Origin: JAIQFL01 sp035295745
GTDB lineage: Bacteria; Acidobacteriota; Terriglobia; Bryobacterales; Bryobacteraceae
Direction: 5' to 3'
Length of the DNA stretch: 52,733 nt
Assembly (NCBI GenBank): GCA_035295745.1
Contig: DATGIL010000067.1
Location: 1-52,733 of the forward strand
Shown: piece after piece, positions 40,768 to 49,449 of the stretch
How positions within the stretch are numbered: position 1 is the stretch's first letter
Layout of the letters: each line of letters begins with the position of its first letter
Program-made: the position numbers and the translations under genes
Notes under the pieces: generated by a model
Told to the model about the DNA's origin: nothing
Seen by the model: the letters and a program-made list of their open reading frames with translations, nothing else
Database searches by the model: none

Positions 40768-42888
40768 TCAGCGGTCTTCCCTGGGTAAAGTGAATGCGAG
40801 ATATTCGCCCGAATACGGCCCACCGCTGACCGCGACGATGATGTACTGCTTGCCATTCAGCATGTAGGTCATGGGAGAGCCGCTCTGGGGAGCCGGCATC
40901 AGCACCGCGCCCACTTCCTTGCCGGTCGCCTTGTCGTAGGCGCGCAGCATGGCGCCGCGCGGATGCGTGTCGGTAGTCGTCACCTGTCCGTCGCCCGCGA
41001 CCACCAGTGTCTTGGTGATCAGGGTGCCGATGTTGTAGCCCGATTGGCCGGTGCGCGGAATGTTCAGACCCTTCAGCGCGGGATGATTGCGGATGGCATC
41101 GGGAGTGTCGCCGTGCGGGACCTGCCAGACGATCTCGCCCGAGTCGAGATTGATCGCGGAAATCGTGGAATACGGCGGCTTGATCAGCGGCAGCCCCTGG
41201 ACGCTCAGACCGCCAACTCCACCCCCGCCGGCACGCGCAGGAGCGCCGTCGCCGCCGCGAGCCGGTGCATTTTCTCCACCGCGCGCCGCACGCGGAGCCC
41301 GAGTGGGCAGCGGCGAATCGGCACCGGAATTCTCACCAGGGCCCATGCGGATGGTCACGGGCTGCCCCGCGGTTCCCGCAATGTATCGCATATCCGAAAT
41401 CTCTTTGGGCGAGGCCATCAGGCTGATTGGCGTGAGACAGGCGTTGCACGCATAGGCGTACACGGTGTGAGTCTCGGGATCGTACGATCCGCCGGGCCAG
41501 TTAGTCCCGCCGCTCGCAGTGCCCATGGTGAGGGTTGCGATTTTGTCGTCGAGCTTGCTTTCCACCGGGGGCGTAAAGACCGGCCCGATCTTGTAGCGAT
41601 TGATAATCGTGAGAGCCTGGTCGCGAAGCGCGGGAGTGAAATCGATCAGATCGTCGACAAAGACGCCGTTGCGGCTGTAGTTGCGTGGCTTCGAGGGAAA
41701 CGGCTGGGTGGGCGCATACCACTCGCCGGGAACGGAACCCTTCTCCACGGGCTTCTCGTCGATGGGCCACACCGGCTGTCCCGTGACGCGATCGAACACG
41801 TAGAGGAAGCCTTGTTTGGTGGGCTGCGCCACGGCCTTGATGGCGCGGCCGTTCACATTGATATCCGCCAATAGCGGCGCGGAGGAGATGTCCATGTCCC
41901 AGAGAGGATGGTGCACCAATTGGTAGTGCCACTTCTTCTTACCGGTCTTGAGATCGACGCAAACCAGGCTCTCGCCGTAGAGGTCGTTGCCGGGACGGTG
42001 GCCGCCGTAATAATCACCCGTGGGAGACTCGACCGGCAGGTAGACCAGTCCGAGCTGCTCGTCCACCGAGATTTGAGTCCACACGCCGGTGTTGCCGGTA
42101 TACTCGGCCGAGCCGTCGAGCCAGGTGTCGTAGCCCTCTTCGCCCTTCACGGGTATGGTGTGGAAGATCCACAGGCGCTTCCCGGTGCGCACATCAAATC
42201 CGCGCACATACCCCTTGTTATTGCGCATGGTCTTGGGGGTCATGCCTTCGCGAAATGCCGCTCCGATGATCACGGTGTCCTTGGCGACCACCGGCGCCGA
42301 CTGCAATCCGATCTCACCCGTGGTCAGATCGGGGAGGATCGTCTGGTCATCATCGAGTTTCAGATCGACTGATCCATCTTTGCCGAAACTGGGTACGATG
42401 GCGCCCGTTTTGGCGTCGAGTTCGATGAGGCGGTAACCGGGAGTGACATACAGGATGCGCTCCACCTTACCGTCCGACCAGTAGGCAAGTCCCCTACCGG
42501 ACAGTTGGCGGGGAGCGGCGGCGCCTCGGGCCCCCTCATGCTCGCCGTGCACCCAGAGCAACTCCCCCGTAGCGGCGTCCAGCGCGATGGCCGCGCGACG
42601 CGATCCGCCAGTGGCGTATACCACCCCATTTACCATCAGCGGAGTGCCTTCCAATTTGAACTCCGGGCGGTTGCCGAGGCTGTCGGTCTTGAATCGCCAC
42701 GCAATCTCTAACTTATTGAAATTGGAAGCATTAATCTGGTCGAGCGGGCGATACTTGCTGTTCGCCAAGTCGGCGCCATAGGTGGGCCATTCGCCATCCT
42801 TCGGGCTGGACTGAGCCCAGGCGCCGCCCATCAGGCCGCCGGTCAGACAGGCAATTCCGATGATCCCCCAAAAACACTTTCGCGTCAT
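40768..42888 (-). CDS. Secreted PQQ-dependent (quinoprotein) dehydrogenase
   Basis: A 706-residue periplasmic dehydrogenase. The signal peptide (about 1-26) is followed by the eight-bladed quinoprotein propeller. It begins with W-P-T-Y-G-A-D-L-A-N-S-K-Y-R-P-L-D-Q-I and has A-A-T-G-E-L-L-W-V-H-G, L-D-A-K-T-G-A-I-V-P-S-F-G, W-D-M-D-I-S-S-A-P-L-L and G-G-T-N-W-P-G-G-S-Y-D-P-E-T. The blades and start are like the glucose/alcohol-type members; the substrate cannot be told. There is an unusual Gly/Ala/Arg-rich insert (A-P-A-R-A-G-G-G-G-V-G-G at about residues 540-565). AAGGAG eight bases upstream supports the ATG. First of two genes; cytochrome c follows. No PQQ synthesis genes are in the window. 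Confidence 0.92.
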   Translation of the reverse strand: MTRKCFWGIIGIACLTGGLMGGAWAQSSPKDGEWPTYGADLANSKYRPLDQINASNFNKLEIAWRFKTDSLGNRPEFKLEGTPLMVNGVVYATGGSRRAAIALDAATGELLWVHGEHEGARGAAAPRQLSGRGLAYWSDGKVERILYVTPGYRLIELDAKTGAIVPSFGKDGSVDLKLDDDQTILPDLTTGEIGLQSAPVVAKDTVIIGAAFREGMTPKTMRNNKGYVRGFDVRTGKRLWIFHTIPVKGEEGYDTWLDGSAEYTGNTGVWTQISVDEQLGLVYLPVESPTGDYYGGHRPGNDLYGESLVCVDLKTGKKKWHYQLVHHPLWDMDISSAPLLADINVNGRAIKAVAQPTKQGFLYVFDRVTGQPVWPIDEKPVEKGSVPGEWYAPTQPFPSKPRNYSRNGVFVDDLIDFTPALRDQALTIINRYKIGPVFTPPVESKLDDKIATLTMGTASGGTNWPGGSYDPETHTVYAYACNACLTPISLMASPKEISDMRYIAGTAGQPVTIRMGPGENSGADSPLPTRAPRAARGGENAPARGGDGAPARAGGGGVGGLSVQGLPLIKPPYSTISAINLDSGEIVWQVPHGDTPDAIRNHPALKGLNIPRTGQSGYNIGTLITKTLVVAGDGQVTTTDTHPRGAMLRAYDKATGKEVGAVLMPAPQSGSPMTYMLNGKQYIIVAVSGGPYSGEYLAFTLPREDR

Positions 42889-43263
42889 GCAAGAGCTCCT
42901 TCATGGTGCACGTGCATGATAGTTTATCCGAAACGGGCGGCTTCGGGGCGGAGCCGCGACGAGTCCTCGAAAAGTGATTGGCCCTGACCCCTACTTCGCC
43001 GACGAGCCAAGGCTCGAACCCGAGTTCGTAACAGCGTATAAAGAGGTCTGATGTGCGCTATTCATTCAGAAGAGAAGTTATTCCCGTCCGGCTCTCTGCG
43101 GAGGCTGCGCCCAATGCGACGCTGGAGGAATGCTGGTCATCGTTTCATGGAACGCTCGTGCTGCGGTGGTCGAGTTGCACGCGGGTTGAGTTCAAGGAAT
43201 GAAGTGCAGTCTGTCAGCCGGTACTTCGGCACAGAGGGGAACCTGTGGATTCCGCGCGCGGCG
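42889..43263. other. Gene-free stretch upstream of the PQQ dehydrogenase
   Basis: It contains the control region of the dehydrogenase (palindrome at 42907) and two small hairpins near 43004-43026 (GAGCC/GGCTC, GAAC/GTTC). A 49-codon frame from GTG 43053 to 43202 has AGAGG six bases upstream and protein-like composition, but no known relatives come to mind; it may be a tiny gene or a remnant. Confidence 0.35.
42907..42916. promoter_or_regulatory. Palindrome upstream of the PQQ dehydrogenase
   Basis: TGCACGTGCA, a perfect 10-bp palindrome 18 bp before the ATG. It lies just upstream of the ribosome site, next to an AT-rich TAAACTAT that could be a -10 box on the minus strand. An operator is possible but not proven. 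Confidence 0.35.
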
Positions 43264-43794
43264 TTACTTCTTGAAGAGCCGATCGAACGCACTCCGGGCG
43301 TCGTCCGCATTCCGCGGCGCGGGAGGGCCGTTATGCGACGAGTGATTGGAATGCGAGGGCGTGGAGTTCGAGTTGGACGTGGGTGAAGGCGCAGGTGTGC
43401 TGGCTGTTCCATCGCGCGCGACGGTCACTCGCGGGGTGAACGAGGTACACTCGTTCGCCTTGTCCTTCGATGGAATCCGCACGGGGATCGGTTTGAGGCA
43501 CTGAAATCGAGTAGACGGCTCGAAATGCGAGCATTGCTTACAACAATGCAGAGCCACACTGCACTTGGGACAAGTGCTGGTAAAGTCGGTTCCCTCCGGG
43601 AGCGCTGTAGAGCAGTTGTAACAGCGCGACGCCGCTACATGCTGCACCAGCCGCGGGAGCCGCGGGCCAGTTACATCAAGGGGAGGGCGGGGCCCCTGGG
43701 GTTTGGGCCGGTCACCATCGCCGCGCGGGCCCTTGGCATCGCGGTCCGATGAATCCATGTAGCCGTGTTGTCGGTACTTACGATCGCTGTCCAT
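43264..43794 (-). CDS. Zinc-finger-like protein with disordered flanks
   Basis: A 176-residue protein. Residues about 57-105 hold a dense cysteine cluster (C-Y-N-C, C-P-K-C, C-C-K-Q-C-S-H-F, then F-Q-C), probably binding two zinc ions. The flanks are disordered: an acidic/basic Asp-Arg-Pro-rich start and a Ser/Thr/Asn/Pro-rich end (S-P-T-S-N-S-N-S-T-P) before a final D-D-A-R-S-A-F-D-R-L-F-K-K helix. Acidobacterial genomes carry similar small zinc-binding proteins of unknown function. No clear ribosome site is seen; a second ATG at 43758 is possible. It stands alone. Confidence 0.7.
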   Translation of the reverse strand: MDSDRKYRQHGYMDSSDRDAKGPRGDGDRPKPQGPRPPLDVTGPRLPRLVQHVAASRCYNCSTALPEGTDFTSTCPKCSVALHCCKQCSHFEPSTRFQCLKPIPVRIPSKDKANECTSFTPRVTVARDGTASTPAPSPTSNSNSTPSHSNHSSHNGPPAPRNADDARSAFDRLFKK

Positions 43795-44132
43795 GGGGAG
43801 ATTGCTCCGTAAAATCAGCAGGAGAAAGACGTTCTTTGCGAATTAACCCCTAAGAAACCAAACGCCCGGGTGCATAACACCAATGCTTATCCCACCTCAG
43901 CCGCAAGGCGAGTCAGGGCGGCGGCTGTTGGCGTGGGATTTTCGAAACTCAGTGGGGCAAGCCGCGAGGCCTGTCCGGACAGGCCAGGGATGCCCGTCCC
44001 ACCTCTGCAAATACCTATTTACCACGGATTGCCTGTCGTTTGCATCACAGATTTGATCTTTTGCGCTCAAATCCTCAATTACTTTGCACATCTGCCACCC
44101 AACTTTGCCGGCATGGTGCCAGTAGTACTCAC
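43795..44132. other. Gene-free stretch before the phosphorylase 3' end
   Basis: It holds a 51-bp palindromic element (annotated separately) and, before it, an inverted pair ATCCCAC/GTGGGAT (about 43890-43939). The remainder is AT-richer than the surroundings, with no coding frame that looks real. Confidence 0.5.
43952..44002. repeat. 51-bp palindromic intergenic element
   Basis: The centre is a perfect 18-bp palindrome GGCCTGTCCGGACAGGCC (43968-43985). The ends GTGGGGCA (43952-43959) and TGCCCGTCCCAC (43991-44002) are also complementary with a small bulge. It is REP-like in size and position. Such GTGGGAC...GTCCCAC elements are, as I recall, frequent in acidobacterial genomes; only one copy is seen here. 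Confidence 0.6.
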
Positions 44133-46679
44133 TTACTGGCTCCATTTCAGCAGACTGGTACACGGACGGGTCAAAGGGTCCTCGAAATGATTGGGACTTA
44201 CCCGCAGCGCGTATCCTAGCCGGCCGGTACGCTCAAAAACCACATCCCGTTCGAAAACCGTAACCGACCCGTGAGTATCCACCGGAGGCAGTACCATTAC
44301 TTCGGTTTGTTCCAGATACCCGTTGTTGTCCACAGCACCCATCACCACTTCCACACGTACATCGGAAGGATTCAGGCCGGCCAGATCGATGGCCGCGCGC
44401 ACCGGCACCGCCCGCCCGCTCAATACGGCTCCAGTTGGACCAGGGCTGGCTTCCGTGAATTTCACTCGATCCCAAAGTTCGCGCACTCGGGAGTTCCAGC
44501 GGGCCTTGTCGCGTACCTGCGCGAAATCATTTTCGACTGCCCGGAGATGCAGAGAATGGCCCGGCTCATAGAGTTCCGTCATGTACTGCCGCACCATGTG
44601 ACGGCAGTCGAAATTCGGGCTGATGTATGTGAGCGACTGCTTCATCCGGCGAATCCATTCGCGCGGTGTCTGCTCTTTGCGCTCATAGAACATGGGCACA
44701 ATCTCGTTCTCGAGCTGATAGTAGATTGCACTCGCGTGCAGCGCGTCCTGGTCGTCGGAATAGGGCTCGCGTTCGCCGATTGCCCAACCGCCCAGGTGCT
44801 CGTAAGCCTCGTCGAACCAACCATCCAGGATGCTCAGGTTCAGCACGCCATTGATAGCTGCTTTCATTCCGCTGGTGCCGCAAGCCTCTTCGCCGCGGCG
44901 GGGATTATTCAGCCACAGATCGACGCCTTGCACCATTTCGCGCCCGACCTTCATGTCGTAGTCCTCGACGAAGACTACGTGTTTCCAAAGGTCGGGGTCC
45001 CGCGAGAATTGAACCACGTCGCGGATGAAATTCTTCCCAGGCTGGTCTTTAGGGTGCGCTTTGCCGGCAATCACGAGTTGCACCGGCATATCTTTGTTCA
45101 GCAGAATTCGCTTCAACCGCTCGAAATCGCGGAACAAAAGAGTCGCTCGTTTGTAAGTAGCGAACCGACGGGCGAATCCGATCGTGAAGACATTCGGATC
45201 CAGCACCTCGCTGGCCCGCCGCACCTCGGAGGCAGACGCCTGGCGCCGGACAGCCAACGCGTTCTGATGGGAGCGGACAAAACTTACCAGGCGGCGCTTG
45301 CGCCGCCGGTGAACCTCCAGCAACTCCTCGTCCGGAATCTCTTTGATCTGTTCCCAGATACTGGGCTCGTTGAATCGCAGCCTCCAATCGGGCTCCAGGT
45401 ATTGGTCGTAGAGAAGGGCCAACTCGTCGTTGAGCCAGCTTGGCAGGTGCACGCCATTGGTGATGGAGGTGATCGGCACCTCCCAAACCGGCAAGCCCGG
45501 CCACAGATCGTGGAACATTTCCTGCGAGACCTGGCGATGCAGACGACTCACAGCATTCCGGAAAGAAGAGGTATTCAGTGCCAAAACCGCCATGGAGAAG
45601 CGTTCATCGCGGTTGTAAATATTGCGGCGTCCGAGAGCCATCAATTGCTGGAAATCGATTCCCACTTCGGAGCAGTATTCCGAAAAATAGTGGTACATCA
45701 GTCCGGGATCGAAGAGATCAATTCCCGCGGGTACCGGCGTATGGGTTGTGAAGACATTACTGGCGCGGGCCGCTTCCAAAGCCTCTTCAAAGGTGAGGTG
45801 GTCGTCCCTCATGTAGAGACGAACCTGCTCGAGTGCCAGGAATGCGGAATGGCCTTCGTTCATGTGAAAGACCGTCGGCTTCAAACCCATCGCTTTTAAA
45901 GCCCGCATTCCGCCGATTCCCAGGACGATTTCCTGCCGGATCCGGGTATCGATGTCGCCGCCATAGAGCGAATCGGTTATATCGCGGTCCTGAGGCAAGA
46001 CATTTTCCGGGATATTGGTGTCGAGAAGGTAGAGATCGATCCGCCCGACATCCACCTTCCAAACCTGGATAAAGACGTTCCCGGTGGGAAGTTTGACCGT
46101 CACCTTCAGATCCCCGCCGTCGGCGCGCTTCACTGGCGTCAGGGGCAGGGTATAGAAGTCGTTCATGGGGTAGCGTTCCTGCTGCCACCCATCTGGATTC
46201 AGAATTTGCCGGAAATACCCCTGTTGGTAGAGCAGTCCGAGACCGATTAGCGGATAATTCTGATCGCTGGCGGATTTCAAATGGTCGCCTGAGAGAATTC
46301 CGAGGCCGCCGGAATAAACCGGGAGGCACTCTGTAAGACCATATTCCGCGGAAAAATAGGCAATTAATTTGCCATCGGGAGAGGGCGCCGCCTTGCGCAC
46401 CCGCTGGTCATACGCGTCGCAGGCGCTTCGATACACGGCCAGGTAGCGCGGATCACGGGCGGCCTTTTGCAGCGTGGCTTGCGAAACCCTGCCGAGCATG
46501 AGCACCGGATTGTATCCGCAATCGCGCCAAAGGACTGGATCCAAACGGCGAAACACAGATCGGATGAGCGGTTCCCAGCTCCAAAGCAGGTTGTAAGCTA
46601 GTTCGGCCAGACGGGATAACGAGTCGGGAAGAGCGGGGCGGACCAGGAACTCTCGGATCGGTTGAATATGAAAGGGCAT
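44133..46679 (-). CDS. glgP: Alpha-glucan (maltodextrin-type) phosphorylase
   Basis: An 848-residue phosphorylase that releases glucose-1-phosphate from glycogen or maltodextrin. It begins with the DUF3417 module of the TIGR02094 branch (L-A-E-L-A-Y-N-L-L-W-S-W-E-P) and continues with A-Y-F-S-A-E-Y-G-L-T-E-C-L-P-V-Y-S-G-G-L-G, V-F-H-M-N-E-G-H-S-A-F, T-N-G-V-H-L-P-S-W and F-A-R-R-F-A-T-Y-K-R. The pyridoxal phosphate Lys606 is in G-T-S-G-M-K-A-A-I-N-G-V. About 90 residues at the C-terminus form a beta domain outside the usual core. Alone on the minus strand; galK, the only other sugar-phosphate gene, is in a separate operon. Confidence 0.95.
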   Translation of the reverse strand: MPFHIQPIREFLVRPALPDSLSRLAELAYNLLWSWEPLIRSVFRRLDPVLWRDCGYNPVLMLGRVSQATLQKAARDPRYLAVYRSACDAYDQRVRKAAPSPDGKLIAYFSAEYGLTECLPVYSGGLGILSGDHLKSASDQNYPLIGLGLLYQQGYFRQILNPDGWQQERYPMNDFYTLPLTPVKRADGGDLKVTVKLPTGNVFIQVWKVDVGRIDLYLLDTNIPENVLPQDRDITDSLYGGDIDTRIRQEIVLGIGGMRALKAMGLKPTVFHMNEGHSAFLALEQVRLYMRDDHLTFEEALEAARASNVFTTHTPVPAGIDLFDPGLMYHYFSEYCSEVGIDFQQLMALGRRNIYNRDERFSMAVLALNTSSFRNAVSRLHRQVSQEMFHDLWPGLPVWEVPITSITNGVHLPSWLNDELALLYDQYLEPDWRLRFNEPSIWEQIKEIPDEELLEVHRRRKRRLVSFVRSHQNALAVRRQASASEVRRASEVLDPNVFTIGFARRFATYKRATLLFRDFERLKRILLNKDMPVQLVIAGKAHPKDQPGKNFIRDVVQFSRDPDLWKHVVFVEDYDMKVGREMVQGVDLWLNNPRRGEEACGTSGMKAAINGVLNLSILDGWFDEAYEHLGGWAIGEREPYSDDQDALHASAIYYQLENEIVPMFYERKEQTPREWIRRMKQSLTYISPNFDCRHMVRQYMTELYEPGHSLHLRAVENDFAQVRDKARWNSRVRELWDRVKFTEASPGPTGAVLSGRAVPVRAAIDLAGLNPSDVRVEVVMGAVDNNGYLEQTEVMVLPPVDTHGSVTVFERDVVFERTGRLGYALRVSPNHFEDPLTRPCTSLLKWSQ

Positions 46680-46775
46680 ACCCTAGGGGCTACCTTCAAG
46701 ATAGCAGATCGGCGGAAAGCGTCAGGAACTGCACGTCTGGGGCCGCAAATGCGTCACAATAGTTGTATAGCCCTG

Positions 46776-47420
46776 ATGCGATTTCCTGCACTGCTACTTC
46801 TTCTGACCGCCGGCATCGCTTTTGCCGGCGAATCGGTACTCTTGACGACCGGTGCCCGTCTGCATTTCGACCGGCACGAGATCGATGGTGATCGTGTTCG
46901 CCTCTACGAAGGCGCCGGATATATCGAGATGGATGTTGTTAAGATTCAGGCGTTTGAGCCGGATCTCCCGGTCCCGCAAGCGATTCCGGCTCCGGCTCCG
47001 GTGTCCGTCGCCGCCCCTGCCCTTCCGACGCCCGCCACCGCCCTTTCTCCGCAAGAACTGGGAGACGCCGCCGCCGACAAGTACGGGATTCCCCGCAAAC
47101 TGGTGCAGAGCGTAATCAAAGCCGAATCGGCGTACCAGACAAATGCAGTCTCCCCGAAGGGAGCGATCGGCCTGATGCAATTGATGCCCGGAACTTCCGC
47201 GGCGCTTGGGGCCGATCCCAACGACCCAGTGCAAAACGTGGACGCTGGCGCCCGTTATCTTCGTGATCTTTTACTCAAATATGACGGCCACCTGTGGAAC
47301 GCGCTGGCTGCGTATAATGCGGGACCCGGAGCCGTCGACAAGTACCACGGTGTGCCGCCTTATCCCGAAACCATCAACTACGTCAGGCGGATTGACAACG
47401 ACTTCAAGAAGGGCAACTAA
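46776..47420 (+). CDS. Secreted lytic transglycosylase (SLT type)
   Basis: A 214-residue exported enzyme that cleaves peptidoglycan. Signal peptide 1-17 (M-R-F-P-A-L-L-L-L-L-T-A-G), a small beta region, an Ala/Pro linker (about 65-90), then the SLT domain with catalytic Glu117 (A-E-S-A-Y), G-A-I-G-L-M-Q-L-M-P-G-T and A-L-A-A-Y-N-A-G-P-G. The frame is open back to 46662, but the signal peptide starts at 46776. The beta region before the linker (T-G-A-R-L-H-F-D-R-H-E-I-D-G) resembles the DUF4124/SPOR-like helpers seen in other transglycosylases. Divergent from the phosphorylase; 96 bp lie between the starts. Confidence 0.93.
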   Translation: MRFPALLLLLTAGIAFAGESVLLTTGARLHFDRHEIDGDRVRLYEGAGYIEMDVVKIQAFEPDLPVPQAIPAPAPVSVAAPALPTPATALSPQELGDAAADKYGIPRKLVQSVIKAESAYQTNAVSPKGAIGLMQLMPGTSAALGADPNDPVQNVDAGARYLRDLLLKYDGHLWNALAAYNAGPGAVDKYHGVPPYPETINYVRRIDNDFKKGN

Positions 47421-47573
47421 CTTCGCCCGTCCTGCCTCCCGCTACGAGCCTCGCGTAACTTTTCCCTCGTGTCCAACGAATTCATATGCGTCGTGGCGCG
47501 CCTCCGCGCCAGAGAACTCATCCCGGAAAGATGACAAAATGGAGAAGCAGGACGGCGCCACGAAGTAGGAGGG

Positions 47574-48200
47574 ATGGAGGTTGGGTCTCGGGACTTGGCC
47601 TTACTCAGTATGTTTTCTTCATTGAAGTCACACGCTGCGCCCCGGCGGGCGTTTCTGTTTATGCCATTCGCCTTCGCCGGCATGATCGCGTTTTCCAATC
47701 GCAATCGCAATCGTCCGCTGCCGGATCCGCGTCAGGCAGGCAGCGGTCCTACCGTCAAGATTGTCGTGTTCTCCAATAATGGAGAGAAAAGGGAGACTGT
47801 CCAAGTGAGCAAAATCGTAAAGTCCGATGCCGAATGGCAGAAGGAGTTGTCGCCGGAAGAGTTCGCCGTAACGCGTAAGAAAGGCACTGAGCGTGCGTTC
47901 ACGGGCCGCTACTGGAACAACCACGCGGCCGGCACCTACCAGTGCGTATGCTGCGGCACCACACTGTTCAAGTCGGATGAGAAGTTCGACTCGGGCACCG
48001 GCTGGCCGAGTTTTTGGGCGCCGGCCGCCGAAGAAAATGTGCGGACGGAGAGCGATACCAGTCTGTTCATGCGCCGTACCGAAGTCATGTGCAGCAAGTG
48101 CGACGCGCACCTTGGCCACGTCTTCGAAGATGGTCCCGACCCGACTGGCCTTCGTTACTGCATGAACTCCGCGGCCTTGCGCTTTATTCCCAAATCGTGA
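47574..48200 (+). CDS. msrB: Exported or membrane-anchored methionine sulfoxide reductase MsrB
   Basis: A 208-residue protein. The C-terminal 130 residues are a full MsrB domain: zinc pairs Cys124/Cys127 (C-V-C-C) and Cys173/Cys176 (C-S-K-C), G-T-G-W-P-S-F, and the catalytic Cys196 in R-Y-C-M-N-S. It reduces the R form of methionine sulfoxide in proteins. The first 80 residues are extra; residues about 25-40 (A-F-L-F-M-P-F-A-F-A-G-M-I-A-F) are a hydrophobic stretch preceded by R-R, like a signal anchor, so repair probably happens outside the cytoplasm. AGGAGGG is nearly against the first ATG; ATGs at 47610 and 47661 are alternatives. Its 3' end overlaps the NrsF-like gene by 46 bp. Confidence 0.9.
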   Translation: MEVGSRDLALLSMFSSLKSHAAPRRAFLFMPFAFAGMIAFSNRNRNRPLPDPRQAGSGPTVKIVVFSNNGEKRETVQVSKIVKSDAEWQKELSPEEFAVTRKKGTERAFTGRYWNNHAAGTYQCVCCGTTLFKSDEKFDSGTGWPSFWAPAAEENVRTESDTSLFMRRTEVMCSKCDAHLGHVFEDGPDPTGLRYCMNSAALRFIPKS

Positions 48201-48877
48201 ACCATCCGGCCCGCCAGATATCCGCCGAGTGCGCTCAGCGGGATCACGGCGGTATGCCAGACCATCAGGTGCAGCGATTTTAAGATCGGGCAGTGGAGTT
48301 CGAGCATCCCCAGTCCGGTCAGCCCAGCGAGGGTGCCGGCAGCTAATCCGGCGGCAGCCGGATCGAGAATGTATCCGCGACGCAGCACAAGCCAGATGAG
48401 GAGTCCCGCCATACCGGCGTAGACTAAACCGGCACCCACACAACTCAATCCCTCCCTGACGAAACGATCCAGCCGATAGTCGTAAAACAGCACCCCGAAC
48501 ACCAGCACAAACAGGCCTGTGGCGCCGGCCAGCAGGACAGGGGGCGCGATCCGTTTCGGGTGCGCAGGCACCATCTCGGAGGCCGCTGCGACCGAGGCCA
48601 GCCGCGCGGACACGCCCAGCGCGGCGAAAATCAAGAGGGCTTGCAGCTTGTTCAGGACGCGAATCCCGTTGTTGCCGAGAGCGGTGGCTCCCAGGATCGC
48701 GACCACTACGAAGATGACTTGCAGGGTCAGCGCGACCACACCCGTCGAGGGTAGTGGCCTAACCGGTTTCAGAGCCGGAAGGATCAAATCGGAGGCCCGT
48801 TTGATTGCCTCCCGATCGACCTCGTGGGGGGCGCTCGCCGCTCGTTTTAAGATATCGTCGACATCACCGTCCATCAT
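48155..48877 (-). CDS. NrsF-like (DUF1109) anti-sigma membrane protein
   Basis: A 240-residue membrane protein with six likely helices (for example V-I-F-V-V-V-A-I-L-G-A-T-A-L and L-F-V-L-V-F-G-V-L-F). The motif L-H-C-P-I-L-K-S-L-H-L-M-V-W-H before the last helix is that of NrsF/DUF1109, known in Caulobacter as the membrane inhibitor of an ECF sigma factor. The conserved Cys and His are present. It follows the sigma gene with an ATGA overlap, as in that system. The first 30 residues are cytoplasmic, where sigma binding would occur. What releases the sigma factor here is not known; metal or redox stress has been proposed for relatives. Confidence 0.78.
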   Translation of the reverse strand: MMDGDVDDILKRAASAPHEVDREAIKRASDLILPALKPVRPLPSTGVVALTLQVIFVVVAILGATALGNNGIRVLNKLQALLIFAALGVSARLASVAAASEMVPAHPKRIAPPVLLAGATGLFVLVFGVLFYDYRLDRFVREGLSCVGAGLVYAGMAGLLIWLVLRRGYILDPAAAGLAAGTLAGLTGLGMLELHCPILKSLHLMVWHTAVIPLSALGGYLAGRMVHDLGIKRKAAEFMQ

Positions 48878-49449
48878 GTCGCCCTCCCCTGCCCGGTCCT
48901 GGTGAAACCCTCCAGTAATCCCCTTAATTTTTCATAGGCACGATGGGCCTTCTGCTTGACCGAGCCCACGCTCGACGACGTAGCGCGCGCTACTTCCTCC
49001 AGGGACATACCGGAGACCTTCAACATCACGATCACCTCGCGCTGGCTTTCGGGCAGATTCTCCAACATCGCCTGAAGATCCGGTGCCCTCCCGTCAGGAG
49101 GCGGAGGGCCGGCTTCCGGCAAAGTCTCGACCTGCCTTTCGCGGGACTCCACGCGCTGCACCTTGCGGTACCCGTCGACGCGGACGTGACGCGCAATGGC
49201 GTAGAGCCACGGCAGCACGGGCTCGCCGGGCCGGTAGGTGTTCCGGCCCTCGTGAATCCGCAGCCAGGTCTCCTGCAGCAGGTCGCCCGCAAAGCGGCGG
49301 CTGACCACCTGGACCATGAAATAGCGATGCAGCATCGGGCTCACGCGTTCGATCAGGGCTGCGGCGGCTTCGGAATTGCCCTGCTGGTAGCCCACCATCA
49401 GTTCTTCCAGATCGTCATCCGGTTGCATAGGAGGGAGCCGTTCTCCCAT
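48874..49449 (-). CDS. ECF-type sigma factor partnered with the NrsF-like protein
   Basis: A 191-residue sigma factor. Region 2 includes D-L-L-Q-E-T-W-L-R-I-H and P-W-L-Y-A-I-A-R-H-V-R-V-D; region 4 has L-P-E-S-Q-R-E-V-I-V-M-L-K and S-V-G-S-V-K-Q-K-A-H-R-A-Y. An acidic start (D-D-D-L-E-E-L) precedes it. The next gene begins inside its stop (ATGA), so sigma and inhibitor are made in ratio. The ATG at 49449 is taken; 49428 and a GTG at 49458 are alternatives. Such sigma factors usually drive their own operon, but the upstream 45 bp show no obvious match to a known ECF promoter. Confidence 0.9.
   Translation of the reverse strand: MGERLPPMQPDDDLEELMVGYQQGNSEAAAALIERVSPMLHRYFMVQVVSRRFAGDLLQETWLRIHEGRNTYRPGEPVLPWLYAIARHVRVDGYRKVQRVESRERQVETLPEAGPPPPDGRAPDLQAMLENLPESQREVIVMLKVSGMSLEEVARATSSSVGSVKQKAHRAYEKLRGLLEGFTRTGQGRAT

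Noticed and set aside
43051..43386. 111-codon plus frame starting ATG after AGAGG
   Set aside because: Arg-rich, overlaps the zinc-finger gene on the other strand, and a shorter GTG frame fits the same ribosome site better; neither is convincing.
44271..45899. 542-codon plus frame opposite glgP
   Set aside because: Antisense to the phosphorylase, with no known motif and no start signal.
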